In this document: positions 37,078-50,908 of the stretch, in pieces
Layout of the letters: each line of letters opens with the position of its first letter
Numbering within the stretch: the stretch's first letter is position 1
NCBI RefSeq assembly: GCF_037975245.1
Contig: NC_092562.1
Span: 29,215,554-29,279,553, forward strand
Reading direction: 5' to 3'
Length of the DNA stretch: 64,000 bases
Source of the DNA: Apostichopus japonicus
Taxonomy: Eukaryota; Echinodermata; Holothuroidea; Aspidochirotida; Stichopodidae
Notes under the pieces: generated by a model
Databases searched by the model: none
Told to the model about the DNA's origin: nothing
What the model saw: only the letters and a program-made list of their open reading frames with translations
Program-made: the position numbers and the translations under genes

Positions 37078-39170
37078 TAGCCTGTATAGCGGCCGGTGCA
37101 GTTTAAAAGTAAACAAAATGATGGCTGTTTCAATTTGTTACAAGAGTTCCAAGTCCGCTAGGCCGGAGGTTTCAGTGGTGATGATGATGACGAATATTTT
37201 CCCATGTACATGCGCGTTTAACTGCTGTGTGGTGTCTGACAGTTGCACACGATTTGGTTGGTCGGGCTCAGATCCTCATCGATTTAGATTCCAGAACCTT
37301 TCAGCTGGATCTGTAGAATTAATCACTCATTTTGTAGGTTACACACTTGACTTTTATTGCTCGGGGATTTTGTTGGGCGGGGGTGTGTTATGTCTGGGTT
37401 TTTGGGGTGATATGCTGAGATTTATCAAGATGACTGAGTTGCAGATTGACTTTTTCAATGGCTGATTGTACCAGTAGTTCGTTTGATATCAATCACTATC
37501 TGTCTCATTTATTCCATGTAGTACTAAACAGTGTCTTCTGAATACTGCTCCCTGGTCATTCAACATAACATTTATTGAGTTCATTTAATATATCACTGAG
37601 TTCAGGTCTCCAACGGCATTATTCAGGGATGAGCCTGGGGTACAAAAAAATCAAGTAACTTTGTAGGTGAAACTATATTAACGCCGAAGGCGTCAGTCAG
37701 CACGCAGCGCGACGCAGTTACAGGTTGGGTCCATGGGCCTGCCCTAGAGCCCGTGGTGGGGTCAATGGGCAATGCCCTGGTCGGAGTCTAGAGGTCGAAG
37801 CCCCCGGAAGCTCTGAGAAATTTGAGGTTTAAAGACAACATTTTGGTGCCTATTTTATAAAGAATTTTGAGTTTATTAAAACATTCCCAAAAAGTTTTCA
37901 CATTCAAAATGAGCACACTGAAGCCGCATGCCTACTCTGTCGTTTTCACCCTACTTGATTCTTTAAATCATGGCGACCCATAATTAAAAAGTCACTGCTC
38001 ATAAAATGAACACAATGGTCAGTTTTAATCTGGATAATATTCAACAGCTACAGCACTACACTTCTCCTCAGTTGACCCTACTCTAATGATACTAGGCTAT
38101 TGCATATCATGGGAAACTTAAGAAAATATCGTTGCAATCATATTGGGAACGTTATGTAAATCCAGAGAAAAAATTGCGGTATAGGCTCCAGTTTGCGTAT
38201 GCTATAGTGTATTAGGATAATATTATTTGTCCCCGTGCGGGTTGCATGCATCGGTAAAGAAAAACATGCGAAAGATGGATCAAATCATACAGTAACGCTG
38301 TTGTTAGAAATTCTCGGAAATTGAGAGATGTAAATCTCGGAGGTAGAAAAGCAATCACGGAAATCAGCAAATTCGCGGAAAAAGCCTGATTATTAATCTG
38401 TTCCTGAGTCGTTTCCAGGTCTGTTTTCAATAATTCCTCAAATTTATGGAAATGTTAAACTTTTATTGCAGTGGTTATGGCTGGGATTAGGCTAAATTTG
38501 ATTCTCTCACAGAATTCCTGAGTTAACAGCAGTAACGAGTTTGCTACGTATAATGTATGCCAGTGCCTTAGTATCAGACGCCTAGCGTTTGGCCTATTAT
38601 GCTTAGGCCTGACGGAAGGTGGAGAGGCCTCCACCGCCTGACATCTTATGGTCTCATATCGTTTGTTTTTTGTGCTTCAAAACTTCTCAAAAGAAATTAT
38701 GTTTTAGGAAATGATTCTACATAATCAGTTGAAAGTTCCGGTATAACACTATACTGGAAAAGCTCCGCAAACAGAAATAATTTGATGACATTTCGCGAGA
38801 TTTAATGTGTGACTTTGCTCAACATTGTCACGCTCTTTACCTCAATACTAGTAATTATGTAATGGAACAGTTTAGCCAATCTCAATAGGCTGCGATGCTT
38901 GGACCGGGATGATGTGTATTCTGGTAGACCAGACACCACAGTTTCCTACAAATAGTTAAGTAACCGATTCTTGTTTTTATGTTCAGCACACAGCCACGGT
39001 CCGTACATTTCGGTTATTCATTAACTGTACTAAATTTATTATCATATTGAATACATTTATTAGGCGCCTTTATACGTATAGAACGAAAGTGGTCTAAGCT
39101 TGAACTGTAATATTGGCGACAATGAGATGTGGTGTTTGTTTCGTCCGCCTTGACATGAACCATATACCTA
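37078..39170. other. Intergenic; fragments of dispersed repeats
   Basis: No coding exon was accepted. At about 37680-37850 a GC-rich segment (GCCGAAGGCGTCAGTCAGCA, later GAAGCCCCCGGAAGCTC) contrasts with its AT-rich surroundings and looks like a dispersed repeat; no clear termini were found. Confidence 0.4.
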
Positions 39171-40106
39171 TCATGACACGTTATATTGGCTCAAACATGT
39201 TTGAGTGTATGACTCGTCATAAACTAACTCTGTATTTGAGAATGATAGATTTATCATCTCACTTGGGAATTGTGGAAACTCAGATTGAAGTATTTCTTTC
39301 AATTCTTCTTTCGTTCCGATTTCCTTTTTCAATAACTCTTGTTCTTGCTTCTCGTTCCAACTTAGTGTGCTTCCTCTCACCCAGAAAAAACAGTTTCCTT
39401 TATAGTGCGAAGCCCAGACAGACCTATTAAGTTCAATTTCCAGGTTAGTTTGATCTGCTTCTTGTTTTTCGAAGAAATACGATATATCAACTAGCTTGGT
39501 TGTATTCAGAACAGCAAACTTGAACCATTCGTTTTTCTTAGTTTGAAACTTTAGTAACCAATCCAACATACCGTCTGGCCTTCTGACGTATTTATAGCTT
39601 GCATACGAAACCGAGTATATCTCTGATTCAACCTCAAAGTCTAACGGTATAGCTGTAAACGTCGGATGTTTACATCCAACTTCCACGATGTGTCTACTGC
39701 CCTTATACTTCAAATCATGGACAATAATTCCAACGTGTCCTTCGAAACTCCCCAAAACAGATGCAGGGAAAAAGCTGGTTTGATATCCAAGTGCGTCCAA
39801 CAGACACTTGAAGAACGGTTGAATTGTTTCACACGTCCCTCCGTATTTCTGAAACATGTTATGTTTAATAACAGCAAAGGAAGGCCTATGTCGATCTTTG
39901 AACGGTATGCTACACCTGTAAATAGTTTGAAAGGGGATTTTCTGATGCATGGCATATATCAATGAGTCTAAAAGAGCCAGTCTACCATCGAGTGTGTCGC
40001 GTTCCAGGAATGGCACAAGCAAAACACCTTCGACAAATGAGACAGCTTCTTCCTTTGCCAAACGAAATGATGCTGCTTCTTCTTGCGTGTTTCTTTCGTC
40101 AGACAT
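39171..40106 (-). CDS. Arylamine N-acetyltransferase-like protein, copy A, 311 aa
   Basis: One coding exon. The ATG at 40106 was chosen because a pyrimidine-rich acceptor (TTCTTCCTCCAG) lies just upstream, implying a non-coding 5' exon, as is usual for NAT genes. NAT features (acetyl-CoA-dependent, cytosolic family) include KIPFQTIYRC near residues 56-65 in the place of the family's PFENL motif, the active-site cysteine C92 in YGGTCETIQPFF, H124 in EGHVGI, and the DVGFG-like box seen here as VEVGCK. The catalytic Asp of the Cys-His-Asp triad is thus Glu (E142). The C-terminal part (WFKFAVLNTTKLVDISYFF, then FFWVRGST) matches copy B at 51400 throughout. Family assignment is by motif only; substrate unknown, and activity uncertain with Glu. 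Confidence 0.7.
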   Translation of the reverse strand: MSDERNTQEEAASFRLAKEEAVSFVEGVLLVPFLERDTLDGRLALLDSLIYAMHQKIPFQTIYRCSIPFKDRHRPSFAVIKHNMFQKYGGTCETIQPFFKCLLDALGYQTSFFPASVLGSFEGHVGIIVHDLKYKGSRHIVEVGCKHPTFTAIPLDFEVESEIYSVSYASYKYVRRPDGMLDWLLKFQTKKNEWFKFAVLNTTKLVDISYFFEKQEADQTNLEIELNRSVWASHYKGNCFFWVRGSTLSWNEKQEQELLKKEIGTKEELKEILQSEFPQFPSEMINLSFSNTELVYDESYTQTCLSQYNVS

Positions 40107-40535
40107 CTTGTTTGAGATGGTCAGTCTGGAGGAAGAAATTATCCATTTATAATCAATTTTTAATGCTATCGAAATACACAACAACGTGGTTGTAGCCTGT
40201 ATGCATATGCACTAATAGTAATACTTAGGCCTATACCTTTATGACAGCAATTATTAGTCTCTCAACCAATACCTACACAGCATACGGTATTGCCTTACAT
40301 AGGAAGTAGCACACATGCTGGTAGAAAGCAAAGAACGGGGAAAACACGAACAACGGTGGCATTATTGACTCTGTATTGCCCGCATCACACAACTGCAGTA
40401 GCGGCATGCGATACTTGTACAGCGTTAATGACAGTATATGAATATGTTTATACAATATTAATGTTATAACTATAGTTATAACCTTAATATTGTATATATA
40501 CGTAATGTGTAGCGATACTGTAATGGTAAACAGGT

Positions 40536-40752
<217 letters not shown>

Positions 40753-41499
40753 TATATTCAAATACAAATATTGGTTGTTGTCCTGATTATGTTATTATAA
40801 TTTATTCAGATGAGCAGAAAAAATGGAACTTTTTACGATCAAATTGACGCTATATATATCCTAATATCCCAGTTAATCATAGTCAGGTTTAATCATACAT
40901 GGAGGGTAGTATAAGATCACATATTATAATTTAACAGCATTCTAGGCTATAACAGCTTATCGAAATTTTAAATTATGGGAAAATACCATATCGTAAATAA
41001 TTATGTGACTGATCTAAGTGTTAGAACGACAAATGGTGTGAATTTAAAGGTTAAACTTACGGCATTAAGAATCTCAAGTGCGACTCTGAAACGACGATAT
41101 GGTAACGTGTAACAGAAATCCGGAAGTAACGATAAGGTGGCTATAATGTGGAAGGCGCACCCTACTTTATGAAGTTGTGTATCTGTATTTCGACCGAACG
41201 GTAGACAACACCTTTTCCTACTTTGGATGAGATGTTAGAAATGAGTCTTCGTCCTTAGAAGCAAACAAGGAAAAATGAAACATTCCACTGAAACAGTCTT
41301 CTTTAGGCAAAAGAATTAATATAGATATGTATTATGTTGTTGACTATTAGGAATTACTTTTATCAGTCCATGTTATATTTGGATAAAACTTTCACTTTTG
41401 AGAAATGACCATTGGAACAACTTTAGTTCATGAGATAAAGTAACTGGACTACGTAGTTTAATACAGAGACATCTGTTTCTCAGATGCAACATAAACCTT
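40753..41499. other. Intergenic, nothing recognised
   Basis: AT-rich sequence without coding signal or repeat structure that I could see. Confidence 0.4.
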
Positions 41500-42085
41500 A
41501 AAGGAATAGTTCCGGTGTCACAAATGTTTATCTTATATGAAAGAGGACAATAAAAGAAACCCAATAGTGAAGAAATTATTCAAATATCTTTTTCCGTTTA
41601 GGAGATATTCAAGTTTAAAGTTCTATCTGATTGTGTAGAAACTGCTGAAATCAGACTAGCTGTGACATCTTATCCTCACATTCCTGAAAAATCTTTGTTA
41701 TTTTATTAAAATATTTTGTAAGATTTTATGACTTACAACCAAGAGATACGTCAGGAGATCTCATATGTGTCAAGGGAAGTATTTGAAATTTAACATCTGA
41801 AAAATGTTTGATTATATTTTTTTAGATTTGTGAAAAAAAAATGTAATTATTTTTTAATGAAATATATTGCAACATGTTAAGGAAGTGAGGATGTGACATC
41901 ACACCCTCACAGTTAGTCTTTCTACACCAGTCATTTTCAAAGAAATTTTGAAATCTTCAAAGTGTGATATCTCCTTAACAGAGAATGCTATCATGGTAGT
42001 TTCTTCACTATTCTGTTTGTCTTTTAAGCTCTTTCATACAAGATAGACATGTCAGACACCTACAGTAAACCAATCCTTTACTGGT
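41500..42085. mobile_element. Imperfect inverted-repeat (foldback/MITE-like) element
   Basis: The left arm (about 41500-41700) and the reverse complement of the right arm (about 41870-42085) share in order GTGTC, TTATATGAAAGAG / TTGTATGAAAGAG, AATAGTGAAGAAA, GGAGATAT, GTGTAGAAA, CTAGCTGTGA / CTAACTGTGA, TGACATC and CCTCAC. The arms are about 190 bp, separated by an AT-rich centre. No ORF. Exact ends and target duplication could not be fixed. Confidence 0.65.
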
Positions 42086-45000
42086 AAAATAAGATGGCCT
42101 CAAATGACCTGTTTATAATAAGTTTCAAGGCTCGTCATAAACACATGACTGTTATGCAAAGGTACTCTATTCTTCATATGAAGCCCTTTTCCGCATTGGG
42201 GGTGGGAAAACAATTAGGGTCTGGGGGGCACTTATCTTGTAAGGGCTGGCTATAAAGGTTAGGGACAACTTCTCTATTAGGAAGTTGATTTAGATCAATA
42301 GGGAACAATATTTGGAATTGATAATTTTATAAAAAATTCCAAATATATGCAAATTATAATATGCAAATTAGGTCGCAATTTAATTTTAATTGGAAAACAC
42401 CAAAATACAATAAAATCACTACGGACTTCAAAATTGACTTCAAATTGTATGATAAAGGTTCTTCTGGGGCTGCTCTTTCAGATGATACCTTATTTTCTGA
42501 AATCTGTTGAGGATTGACAGAGTTATGACTGATTTAATTTGTTGTTTACTTTGTTTACTTTCTACAAATACAGCCTAACGTTGGCATAACGTTAGGCCTA
42601 GCCTAGCCATTTTTGTAAAAAACGCTATTGAACTTACAATTTCTGGGTCCTCAAAGGACCGAACCTTGATAAACTGGTTAGACCAGAAGGTCCTGGACCT
42701 CATCAAGGTATCTGACCAATCGTCCCACATCTTTAGGGCCTATTGGGCCGTAATTTGGGACGCTGTGTGCAGCCACGACCTATTTGAAAATATCTTCTAC
42801 GTAGAAGTCCATTGAAATGTACACTTAACATTCAGTGACACAATATTGCACAAGAACGGCGGTTGCTATCGACTTACAAAGGAATGTTAGGGCGCTATGT
42901 CATAACTATCAATTACAAAGAAGTGAGCGGCCTAAATATCTAAAATAGGGTAAAAAAAACACGTTCGTAGGTTGAAGCGTTCGGGAACGACATCTTTAAC
43001 AAAAATGAACGGATTTGGACGATTTTGGTGTCAAATTACAGGAAATTTCAAGGTTATTTGCCTTTTTTTCAGAAGTCTCTATAGATATATTCCTGAAATG
43101 CTCAGAATATGTTCAAAACATGTTAGGGTTTATACCAAATATAATGGGGGGGGGGGTTTGTTCAACTTTTATTTTCTGTCACGATTTTAATGAAGCGAAC
43201 ATCGATTTTTAGCCAAATTACGTCATTTTCAGATTGACCTTTGACCTTTGAGCCCCACCCACTAAAAAAACACAGTGACCCCCCTTTTTATTTGTTTTAT
43301 ACACAAACGTATGGTCTTAGCTACATTTCAATACCTAAATGAATGTTGTAGGGTGTAAGATGGCTGAGTAATAATTTTTTTTAAATTCAAAGATTATTTT
43401 AGTCGATATCGACCAAAATCGCGGTAAAGTTAAAAGAACATCTTTTGGTGAGTCATTATAATTCATACAACAATGGATTGACATTAACATTCAGCCCTGC
43501 ACTGAGGAGCTTAGTCATCACTTAATTTATTTAGCATATACTTTAAAGGTGAATATCCTGAAACCAAAATATCTAGAAAAACATAACTAGCAGTCATTTG
43601 TATGTGTTGTGGATAACGTCGTGTGCTTTTGAAGTTGATTATCAACTATCCTTTTGTGTTGCAAGTTGATTAACACTGCTTATACTGTAGCCTATGGTTG
43701 GATGGTTCCATAACTGTCAACGGTGCCTCGTGGAAACTGTATAGTGAACCTCCACTGTCATATATAAGCTACATGTACTACTTGGTGAGTGTAAGTTTGT
43801 GAAACTCTGAGGTGATGGGTATATATCGTTAATCTTCCTCTTTGAGGTATAGCTGAGAAGTTTCTACATGTACCTAATCATCCCATTCTTTATCACAGAG
43901 TTTAGATTTGATTTCTTCTTGAATGTGAAACTGACATCTAACTTTTTCTTTTAAAGTTGGTAATTAGTCAACCTCAAAACTTTGTTCCTGTTCTTAAAAG
44001 TGATGTGATAGATAGCCATTGTGATGAGTTCACCGATACTGACTGAGTTCAGGACATTAACTTCTATTTCGCACTTTGTTCTAAAACTCAAAGTAAATTA
44101 TTTTACTGACGCCATTCATATAGTAAATCCTTATTGCATGTCTGCCTTTTAACAAACAATTAGTTACGTATAGCTTTTCTTTGCTGCACTTCTCTAGTGC
44201 AAAAATAAAGTATGAGCTATCGTGGACAGATGGTCTTGCATTATTATTATTGTGTGACAATCCTGGTTGTTGTAGTCAAATACTTCACCAATTAACTGGC
44301 TGGTCGAGTTACTTACCAATAGACACATCTTAATCATTTCCTATATATATAGTTCTTCACCGTACATTCTTAGTGCTAGATACATGTCTGGATTTACAAT
44401 TTCACCACACACCTTCTTAAAGCATCAGCAATATTGCATTGATAGCAATTAAGAACAACGTGAGAATAAATGACGAATATGTGTCCATATGCAATCATTA
44501 TACAATTGTTGAAATATTTCATATCAACTCTCTGTTAATGTTAAATTAACACTCTGCGTGCGTTTCTCACAGCGCTCCTAAAGGGACATGAACAGTTGTA
44601 AACTTACTATGTTAGTATACACACGACAACGGTTTTTGAAGTGTTGTCAAGCATTACGCCCAACCCTGCAACTTGACTACCAACAGATTTGTCCGACCTG
44701 CTTTATTGTTGCATTAATAATAGGTTCAAGCCGAAAGAATAATTTTGTTATTTAAGTACTACTTTGCGCACTTAATCAAAACGTTGCGGATGAGCCCAAC
44801 TTTCCCCAAGGTCTACGGAGAATCAATCTATCATGCTCCATTGCACACTAAAGGACACATCACACGTATAAGGTAAACCAGTTATTCTTAGCCCTTTACT
44901 TCTAACACATGCAGTATTAGTTTACTTCATATCACTACGACACCTTTGTAAATGAACCATTCTTATTCAACCTAACTTCATTAATTTGACGACAATTGTA

Positions 45001-45249
45001 GCAGTTTTACCTTTATATTCCGTCCCATTATTAGTAGAGTATAGGTTGCACTGCTTGCAGCATTATAACCATATATACAAACAAAGGGAATTATTCGTAC
45101 TAGTTTAGGCTGCATGACGAGAGATAAATAGCAGTATATTGTGAACTCCTTGTGTGGACTAACTATGCTTGATTGCATGCGTTCTTATACAACATTAATT
45201 AATACACTGGAATTTCTGTCTGTTAAGCTATTTAAATTTTTCACTCATA
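42086..45249. other. Intergenic upstream of the NXPE gene
   Basis: No coding exon was accepted. Short G/C-rich dispersed fragments occur near 42190-42240 and 43144-43290 (GACCTTTGACCTTTGAG). The 5' UTR and promoter of the NXPE gene should lie at the right end. Confidence 0.4.
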
Positions 45250-48200
45250 ATGAGGTTTCGACGCTGTTTATTCCGTTCACCACATCCTATTCATTCAACA
45301 GCGACTCTTAGGATATCTTTAATCGCCGTGGCTATATTGGTTGCATTCTTCTTGGGGACTCACTCGGGCTACTCGGTAAGTAGATTTTCTCTGACAGAAC
45401 ATTCAATTATTCAAATTTAATATCATCATCTGATCCATCTGATGGCATTTTACATAATGTATATCATTGGTTGCCATATCGTATACACTTAATACAGGGT
45501 GTTTGATACATAGATTCCTGGGCTGGTAAATTGTCGCAGCTAAGGACTTTATTGGGAAAAACATATTATCTCTCTATCTGCATAATATCATGGATATTTT
45601 AGATCTATACTCCTATATTTTCAATACGGTTACGATCAAACTAAACATTCGTTTTTTCAAATTTTCCTTCGATAAACACTCACCCATTTTTTCTGTTTCA
45701 AATCAGTAAATGCAATCAGATTCGAACATAACTCTTCGTCTCCATCTATTTGGTAATGTAACATTTACTTGATTAAAACAGCACAGTGTTATGCTTCTCC
45801 GTTTAATCTATCAGGCTGTATACTTTCACTCATTTTAGCAAAATATATCCGAATTGTATTAAACTGTTTAAGAGTCGCACAATAGCATCCCCTTTAAAAG
45901 TAATATTTCTGTCACCATCACAACTGAAATCCCTGCTATATTTAGCAAATGAATGATAAAACGTGAATGCTGATTTATTTGGGCAATACTGTATTATGCT
46001 AAGGCCTACATGGAACAAGAATGATATTAATATGCATTTTGTAATTTGTAAAACCATCTTCAGTTTCGTCACAAAATCATTCAATGAATATTATCTACAA
46101 CTATGGCATTTCTCAATGTTCTTCTTGTTTGACACTCATATTAGCTAGATAAACATAATGGTGATATATTTGTGTTAAAATGCCAGCCTATCTTTACGAG
46201 TTAAAGCAACGGTTTTAATATGACTGCAACAAACCTGGATCCATATATTTTTTATTATTTACAGAGTAATTATGACAGCAAGATAGCTATTTAAGTATAA
46301 ATAATATTTGTGTAAATGATGGTTCTGCTTTAGGTTTATTGTAAACCATGCAAATCACTGTGACAACATTTTGCCATATGAAATATTTTCTTCCATTCTT
46401 AGTCTACGGTTCTGGTTGTAACTAGAGCGGAAAATGTGATTCCAGATAAACGCTCTCTTCTAGATTCACGACTTGATTTGGATAACGTAAAAACTCGTCA
46501 CCTGTACAATACTGATACCTCCAGTTTACCATCGAAGTTAGTTAAAGTGAATGGCTTAGGATACACGTACAAAGGTTCAACTTCTCTAGGTATTACAGAC
46601 GCCACGAGAAGTTCATATTCTATATCTTATCCATATGACGGTGTAATACCGCATGGAATCGTGTTCACAATACACATAGTAGCACGAGATTCGTCCGGTA
46701 GGCATCGGACTACTGGTGGAGACTTGTGGTCAGTGCAGATGAGAAGTGCCACAACGGAACGTACAGCTACTGTTGGTAAAACGATCGACCATAGTAACGG
46801 TACATACACAACGTACATGTATTCAGGATGGCGTGGTAACTCAACTCTCCATGTGACTTTACTTTACCCTGCCGAAGCCGTTTCCTTGTTGAAAAGAAAA
46901 TTATTCCACTCGTCAGGAAACTCCATTTACCGAGGAATCTATCGAAAAGATAACAAAACTGAAAAAATGATATGCAGTATTCAATATGGCGGAACATGGC
47001 ATGATAAATGCGAATATTTCTATCCCAACGTGATGTATGGTGCCAGGCTACTGTGTGATAAGCCAGTGTCTTTCCCATGTAGCGCCCTCACAAATATCCT
47101 AAGAGGGCAACCTCCAACTGGAGATTCCAAACTTACAGGTTTGTTTCAAAGGTGAGAAAACATATACAGTCCAATATGTTGCATATACGTTTGTAATACT
47201 GAGTTATCAACATCTAAGATGAACTATTGTTTCCAAATATCCGAAGTCATTTGAAACCAATCTGTTTGGTTGGATCCAGGATTTTAGAAAAGAGGGGTGT
47301 GGCGGGCGTCTCTATGTGTAGAGCATTGGGAATGGAGGGGAGGGGAAGTTAAACTACTTTAACCTGAAGGGGATAGTATACCCCGCAACCCCTGGATGCA
47401 CACCTGAATAGAATAAAATCGTTCTTCACCGTTTGATAGAAACTACAAATGAAAATATTGAAGAACAAATATACAATTTCTCTTAATACATGGGTGTGTG
47501 ACGAGCACTATTGAACAACCCCCAACCCAAATCAATTTCACAACTGTTTTGGGGGCTCTTAAATAAAAACGAGCCGATTTCAATAAAAACAGAAGGCACT
47601 CGGTCGGTACAACCACGCTTGTTCATTCAAAGTAAACTATTGAATGATGTAATATTTACCTATGGTTTTATCGTGATAAAGATTACAGTAGATATTCAGT
47701 TGTTATAAACATATAGAAAGATCAGAATTTGTTATCATTAATTCAACCATGGATAATTTGTAATAATATCTAATATATCGAAAGAATTTATGTTAACACA
47801 TTTTTGAAAATTTTCTTTTATTACAATGTTTCTTTCTTGCAGGAAACTTACTCACCAAGTTGTCTCACAAGGACCACCATCAATAACCGTGATTGGTGAG
47901 TGCTCTCTTACCAAGATCATTAACTGAACCTTAGATAAATCATAGTGTAACTTCATCTTTGCCGTCCAAGGCCTCATGAAGTTGTAGATCATAGGCCCCA
48001 TCCAAGTTTAAATTTTACAATAGCTAACTCAACACTTATAAATGTTGTTAAACTTGAATTTTTGAACGTTTAAATAGGATCTTCCCCGTGATGTGTTACA
48101 CATCCTTAGTTTAATTGTGACTTTAACGTTTCAATATGCCGTTATCTTTACACGATATGTAAAATCCACTTTATGAACATATACGTGATTTCGCTCTGGA

Positions 48201-49049
48201 AGAAAAAAGAGAACCTAAAGACAATAACTTCGTGCCTTTCTATGTTTTCCTTCTCTCACCTGACTACCCTAATTACATTCATTTGCAGGTCATCCTTTTG
48301 CCTGGCGTCCAATCAAAGTACCGGAATGTGAACCCAATATACCTCAAGGTCTTTCAGACGGTTATTGGTATGAAGGCGTTTGGAACTCATTTGTATGTCA
48401 CAGTACAATCAGCAGTACATCCGGATTCCTAAGATGTCTTCATAATACTTCAATGTACTTCCTGGGAGACAATCATCTCCAACAGAGAGCGCTAACATTG
48501 TTGAACGTACTCAATGTCACACAAAATGACACTATCAACGGTTTTAATACATTTCAGAATGTATCATTTCAGGAGAGTGGGTATAACATTTCTCTATTTT
48601 ATAAACCGCATCCTTTCACAGGAGAGACAAAATCAACCGATATGTTTCAGGCGAGTAGTAGTTACGAAGCTGAATTGATGAATTCATTGTCTAACAATGC
48701 AAGCAAGTCGGTGTTACTTGTTGGCCCCTCTTACCATCTCCAATATTGGCAGGTCGATGCTTATCGAGAATATCTTGAGCATCTAAGAGAGGCAACGGTC
48801 CAATTTCTAAAGAGGATGCCTTTTGGCAAAATTGTTCTTATGAGCCCTCCATTCTTCACAGATGATTACAAAATGCAAGGAATATATCAGCATATGGATA
48901 ATGTACAGAGGGAAGTCTTCGAAGGATCTGGTGTATATTTCATGGACGTTTACGACTTGGAGCAAGCAGCTTCATGGGGAAAACTGAAAGACGTAACACC
49001 AGAGGTGCTAAAGGAAGAGATGCATTTATTTCTCTCTTTGGTTTGTTGA
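45250..49049 (+). CDS. NXPE-family (neurexophilin/PC-esterase-like) protein, four exons, 562 aa
   Basis: Exons: 45250-45375, 46403-47151, 47843-47895 and 48289-49049, with GT/AG borders and consistent phases (1689 nt). The start has basic residues then a hydrophobic stretch (SLIAVAILVAFFLG, residues 24-37), a type II signal anchor, so the protein should sit in the Golgi or at the cell surface with the rest lumenal. Exon 2 holds the Ig-like neurexophilin region (VNGLGYTYKGST, SYPYDGVIPHG, WRGNSTLHVTLLYPAEAV) with several N-glycosylation sites and paired cysteines. Exon 4 holds the C-terminal domain: WRPIKVPEC, GYWYEGVWNSFVC, FLGDNHLQQRALTLL, VLLVGPSYHL and KIVLMSPPFF. In the family the GDS-type box is usually GDST; here it reads GDNH, so the esterase-type serine is absent. 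It ends shortly after EEMHLFLSLVC. Two NAT-like genes flank it on the other strand. Confidence 0.82.
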
Positions 49050-49217
49050 ATAACCAAAACAACATATATATCTGATGCCGTAGACCATTTATTCCTTTCC
49101 TTTCAATATATTCCAGGTTAGATTCTAGAGCAATTTTTGAAAAAAGGAAATTAAGGATTACCGACGTAAAATATTCCTCAACAGAAATTATACAAAGCAT
49201 TGTAAGAGGGAGTGAAT

Positions 49218-49231
49218 AATAAATGAATAAA
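49218..49231 (+). promoter_or_regulatory. Candidate polyadenylation signals of the NXPE gene
   Basis: AATAAA occurs at 49218-49223 and 49226-49231, about 170 nt after the stop codon. Other AATAAA-like hexamers are nearby, so the used site is uncertain. Confidence 0.4.
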
Positions 49232-50854
49232 AATGAATAATGAAAAAAGGGGGAAATAAAATCGACAACAAGGAACCCAAGATCCTTTCCGAATCACATG
49301 GCATCCGTTTTATGAAAGTGTGAGTGTTTTCTTGTTTAAGAGCGATATTTAAATTTGTTGCTATAGCAGATTATCTTAAAAGTGCAGTTTTCATTATCAT
49401 GCGAAGGGTAGTAAGAGTTGGTTTAGAATCGAGAAAATTCTTTTTAAAACTAAAACGCAGCTTGTAAATCTATTCGCTTACATCGAGCAAAGAGAGACAA
49501 ATTTGATATAATATTTATTTTAACTTTTATGTCTTTACTTTTATGAATTTTCTTTAACAAAATAGTAGGAAAAAGGGGGACAAGCGAGCCACCCCTCATC
49601 GTCACTTTGATAGTTAGGGGGGCGGAAGGGGCAGTTTTTTCTGCTCCAGACACTTTTACAACCCAGGATGCAATCCATGTACGGAAATGCTAAATCATGC
49701 AGCAGCTGGTTCGTTTACATTAATTAGCAAAAACATGCCTTGCAGTCAAATAATAAATTTTCAGATTTCATTTTTCTCATAATACGTTCATTCTTCACAC
49801 AAGTGAAGAAAAACTGAAATACTGGGATTAACAAACACTTCTTTTGATAAAGACCTAAAAGTCAACCTGTTTTCTGTCCCTTACTTTTATAATGGTTCTT
49901 ACGCTACTGCTTGAACCTTTCAGTCGGGGTTCCAACAAATAAACTCCTGAAAGACAATTTTCCCTTTGTCTCATAATTTATTTATAGATCGCGTGACGGC
50001 AAGTTCAGCTGACCAGCCTGGCTTTATTTCCCTTTATGTACGCAACCACCTTGTGCCGATGAATCTAGATACCATCCTCCACACCCCCCCCCCCCCCCCG
50101 CCCATTGGCTAACCTAGTGGAACTAAGGTCATGGATAAGATGCTCGTTGCTCGGTTTCACCTGACAACGGCTATGTGGAGCATTACACGCTATATGCCCA
50201 CATCGGTCACCATATTGAAACAAGTGACCCAACCCCCACCCCCCACCCATTTCAGACCTACGAACTCTTCTCCACGTCCCATCTTCTTCATGGTCAGAAA
50301 TTTTCATATTTTGTCCATGTATACTTATTCATTTAATCTCACCTCTTTAGGGTCTCTTCCTTTTCCGGTCAAAACGATACAGTTCAGCGAATATCTATTC
50401 GTTTATAATTTCCCTACGTCGAAGAACCGCAAGACATAGCGACTTCTACACGCGCATATACTGGAGTTGTTTCCTGTTTACATGTTTTGTTAAATGGTCA
50501 CTGAAAAAGAGATGAAATTGGAAGAAGTTCGTTGTTGCACGCGTTAGTTTCAATATTCAGCGTACGCGGTCCTGTTGAGTGTTGACCCAATTATACACAC
50601 CCTCGCTACTCCAAGGTGTATCAAACCTATTTCTGATACGGGGACCGTTTTCTTTACTACTTTAGTTAGTTTGTTAGTCACTGCTACCTATTGCTGAATG
50701 TGAATATGTTTAAGATCAAAAGTAAAGTACAATCCAAGCGGGAATGGACTCATACCTTATTGAATTATTGTTTTAGTTTGAAGAGAGATTATTAAGCAGT
50801 ATCCCTGGTCATCACACTAAACAGATAGTTTAAAACTTTACGCCCAAGAACTAA

Positions 50855-50908
<54 letters not shown>

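Noticed and set aside
37016-37465. 149-residue plus-strand ORF at the right end of element 2
   Set aside because: It starts inside the transposon terminus and crosses its border into unrelated flank; no family resemblance.
39666-40195. Plus-strand ORFs opposite NAT-like copy A
   Set aside because: They are antisense shadows of the coding exon; the minus frame carries the recognisable motifs.
46627-47078. Minus-strand ORFs opposite NXPE exon 2
   Set aside because: Shadows of the coding strand without protein-like features.
47266-47400. Possible further hAT-type element (GGATCCAGGATTTT to CCCCTGGATG) in NXPE intron 2
   Set aside because: Ends look inverted over a few bases but no target duplication was found, so it was not called.
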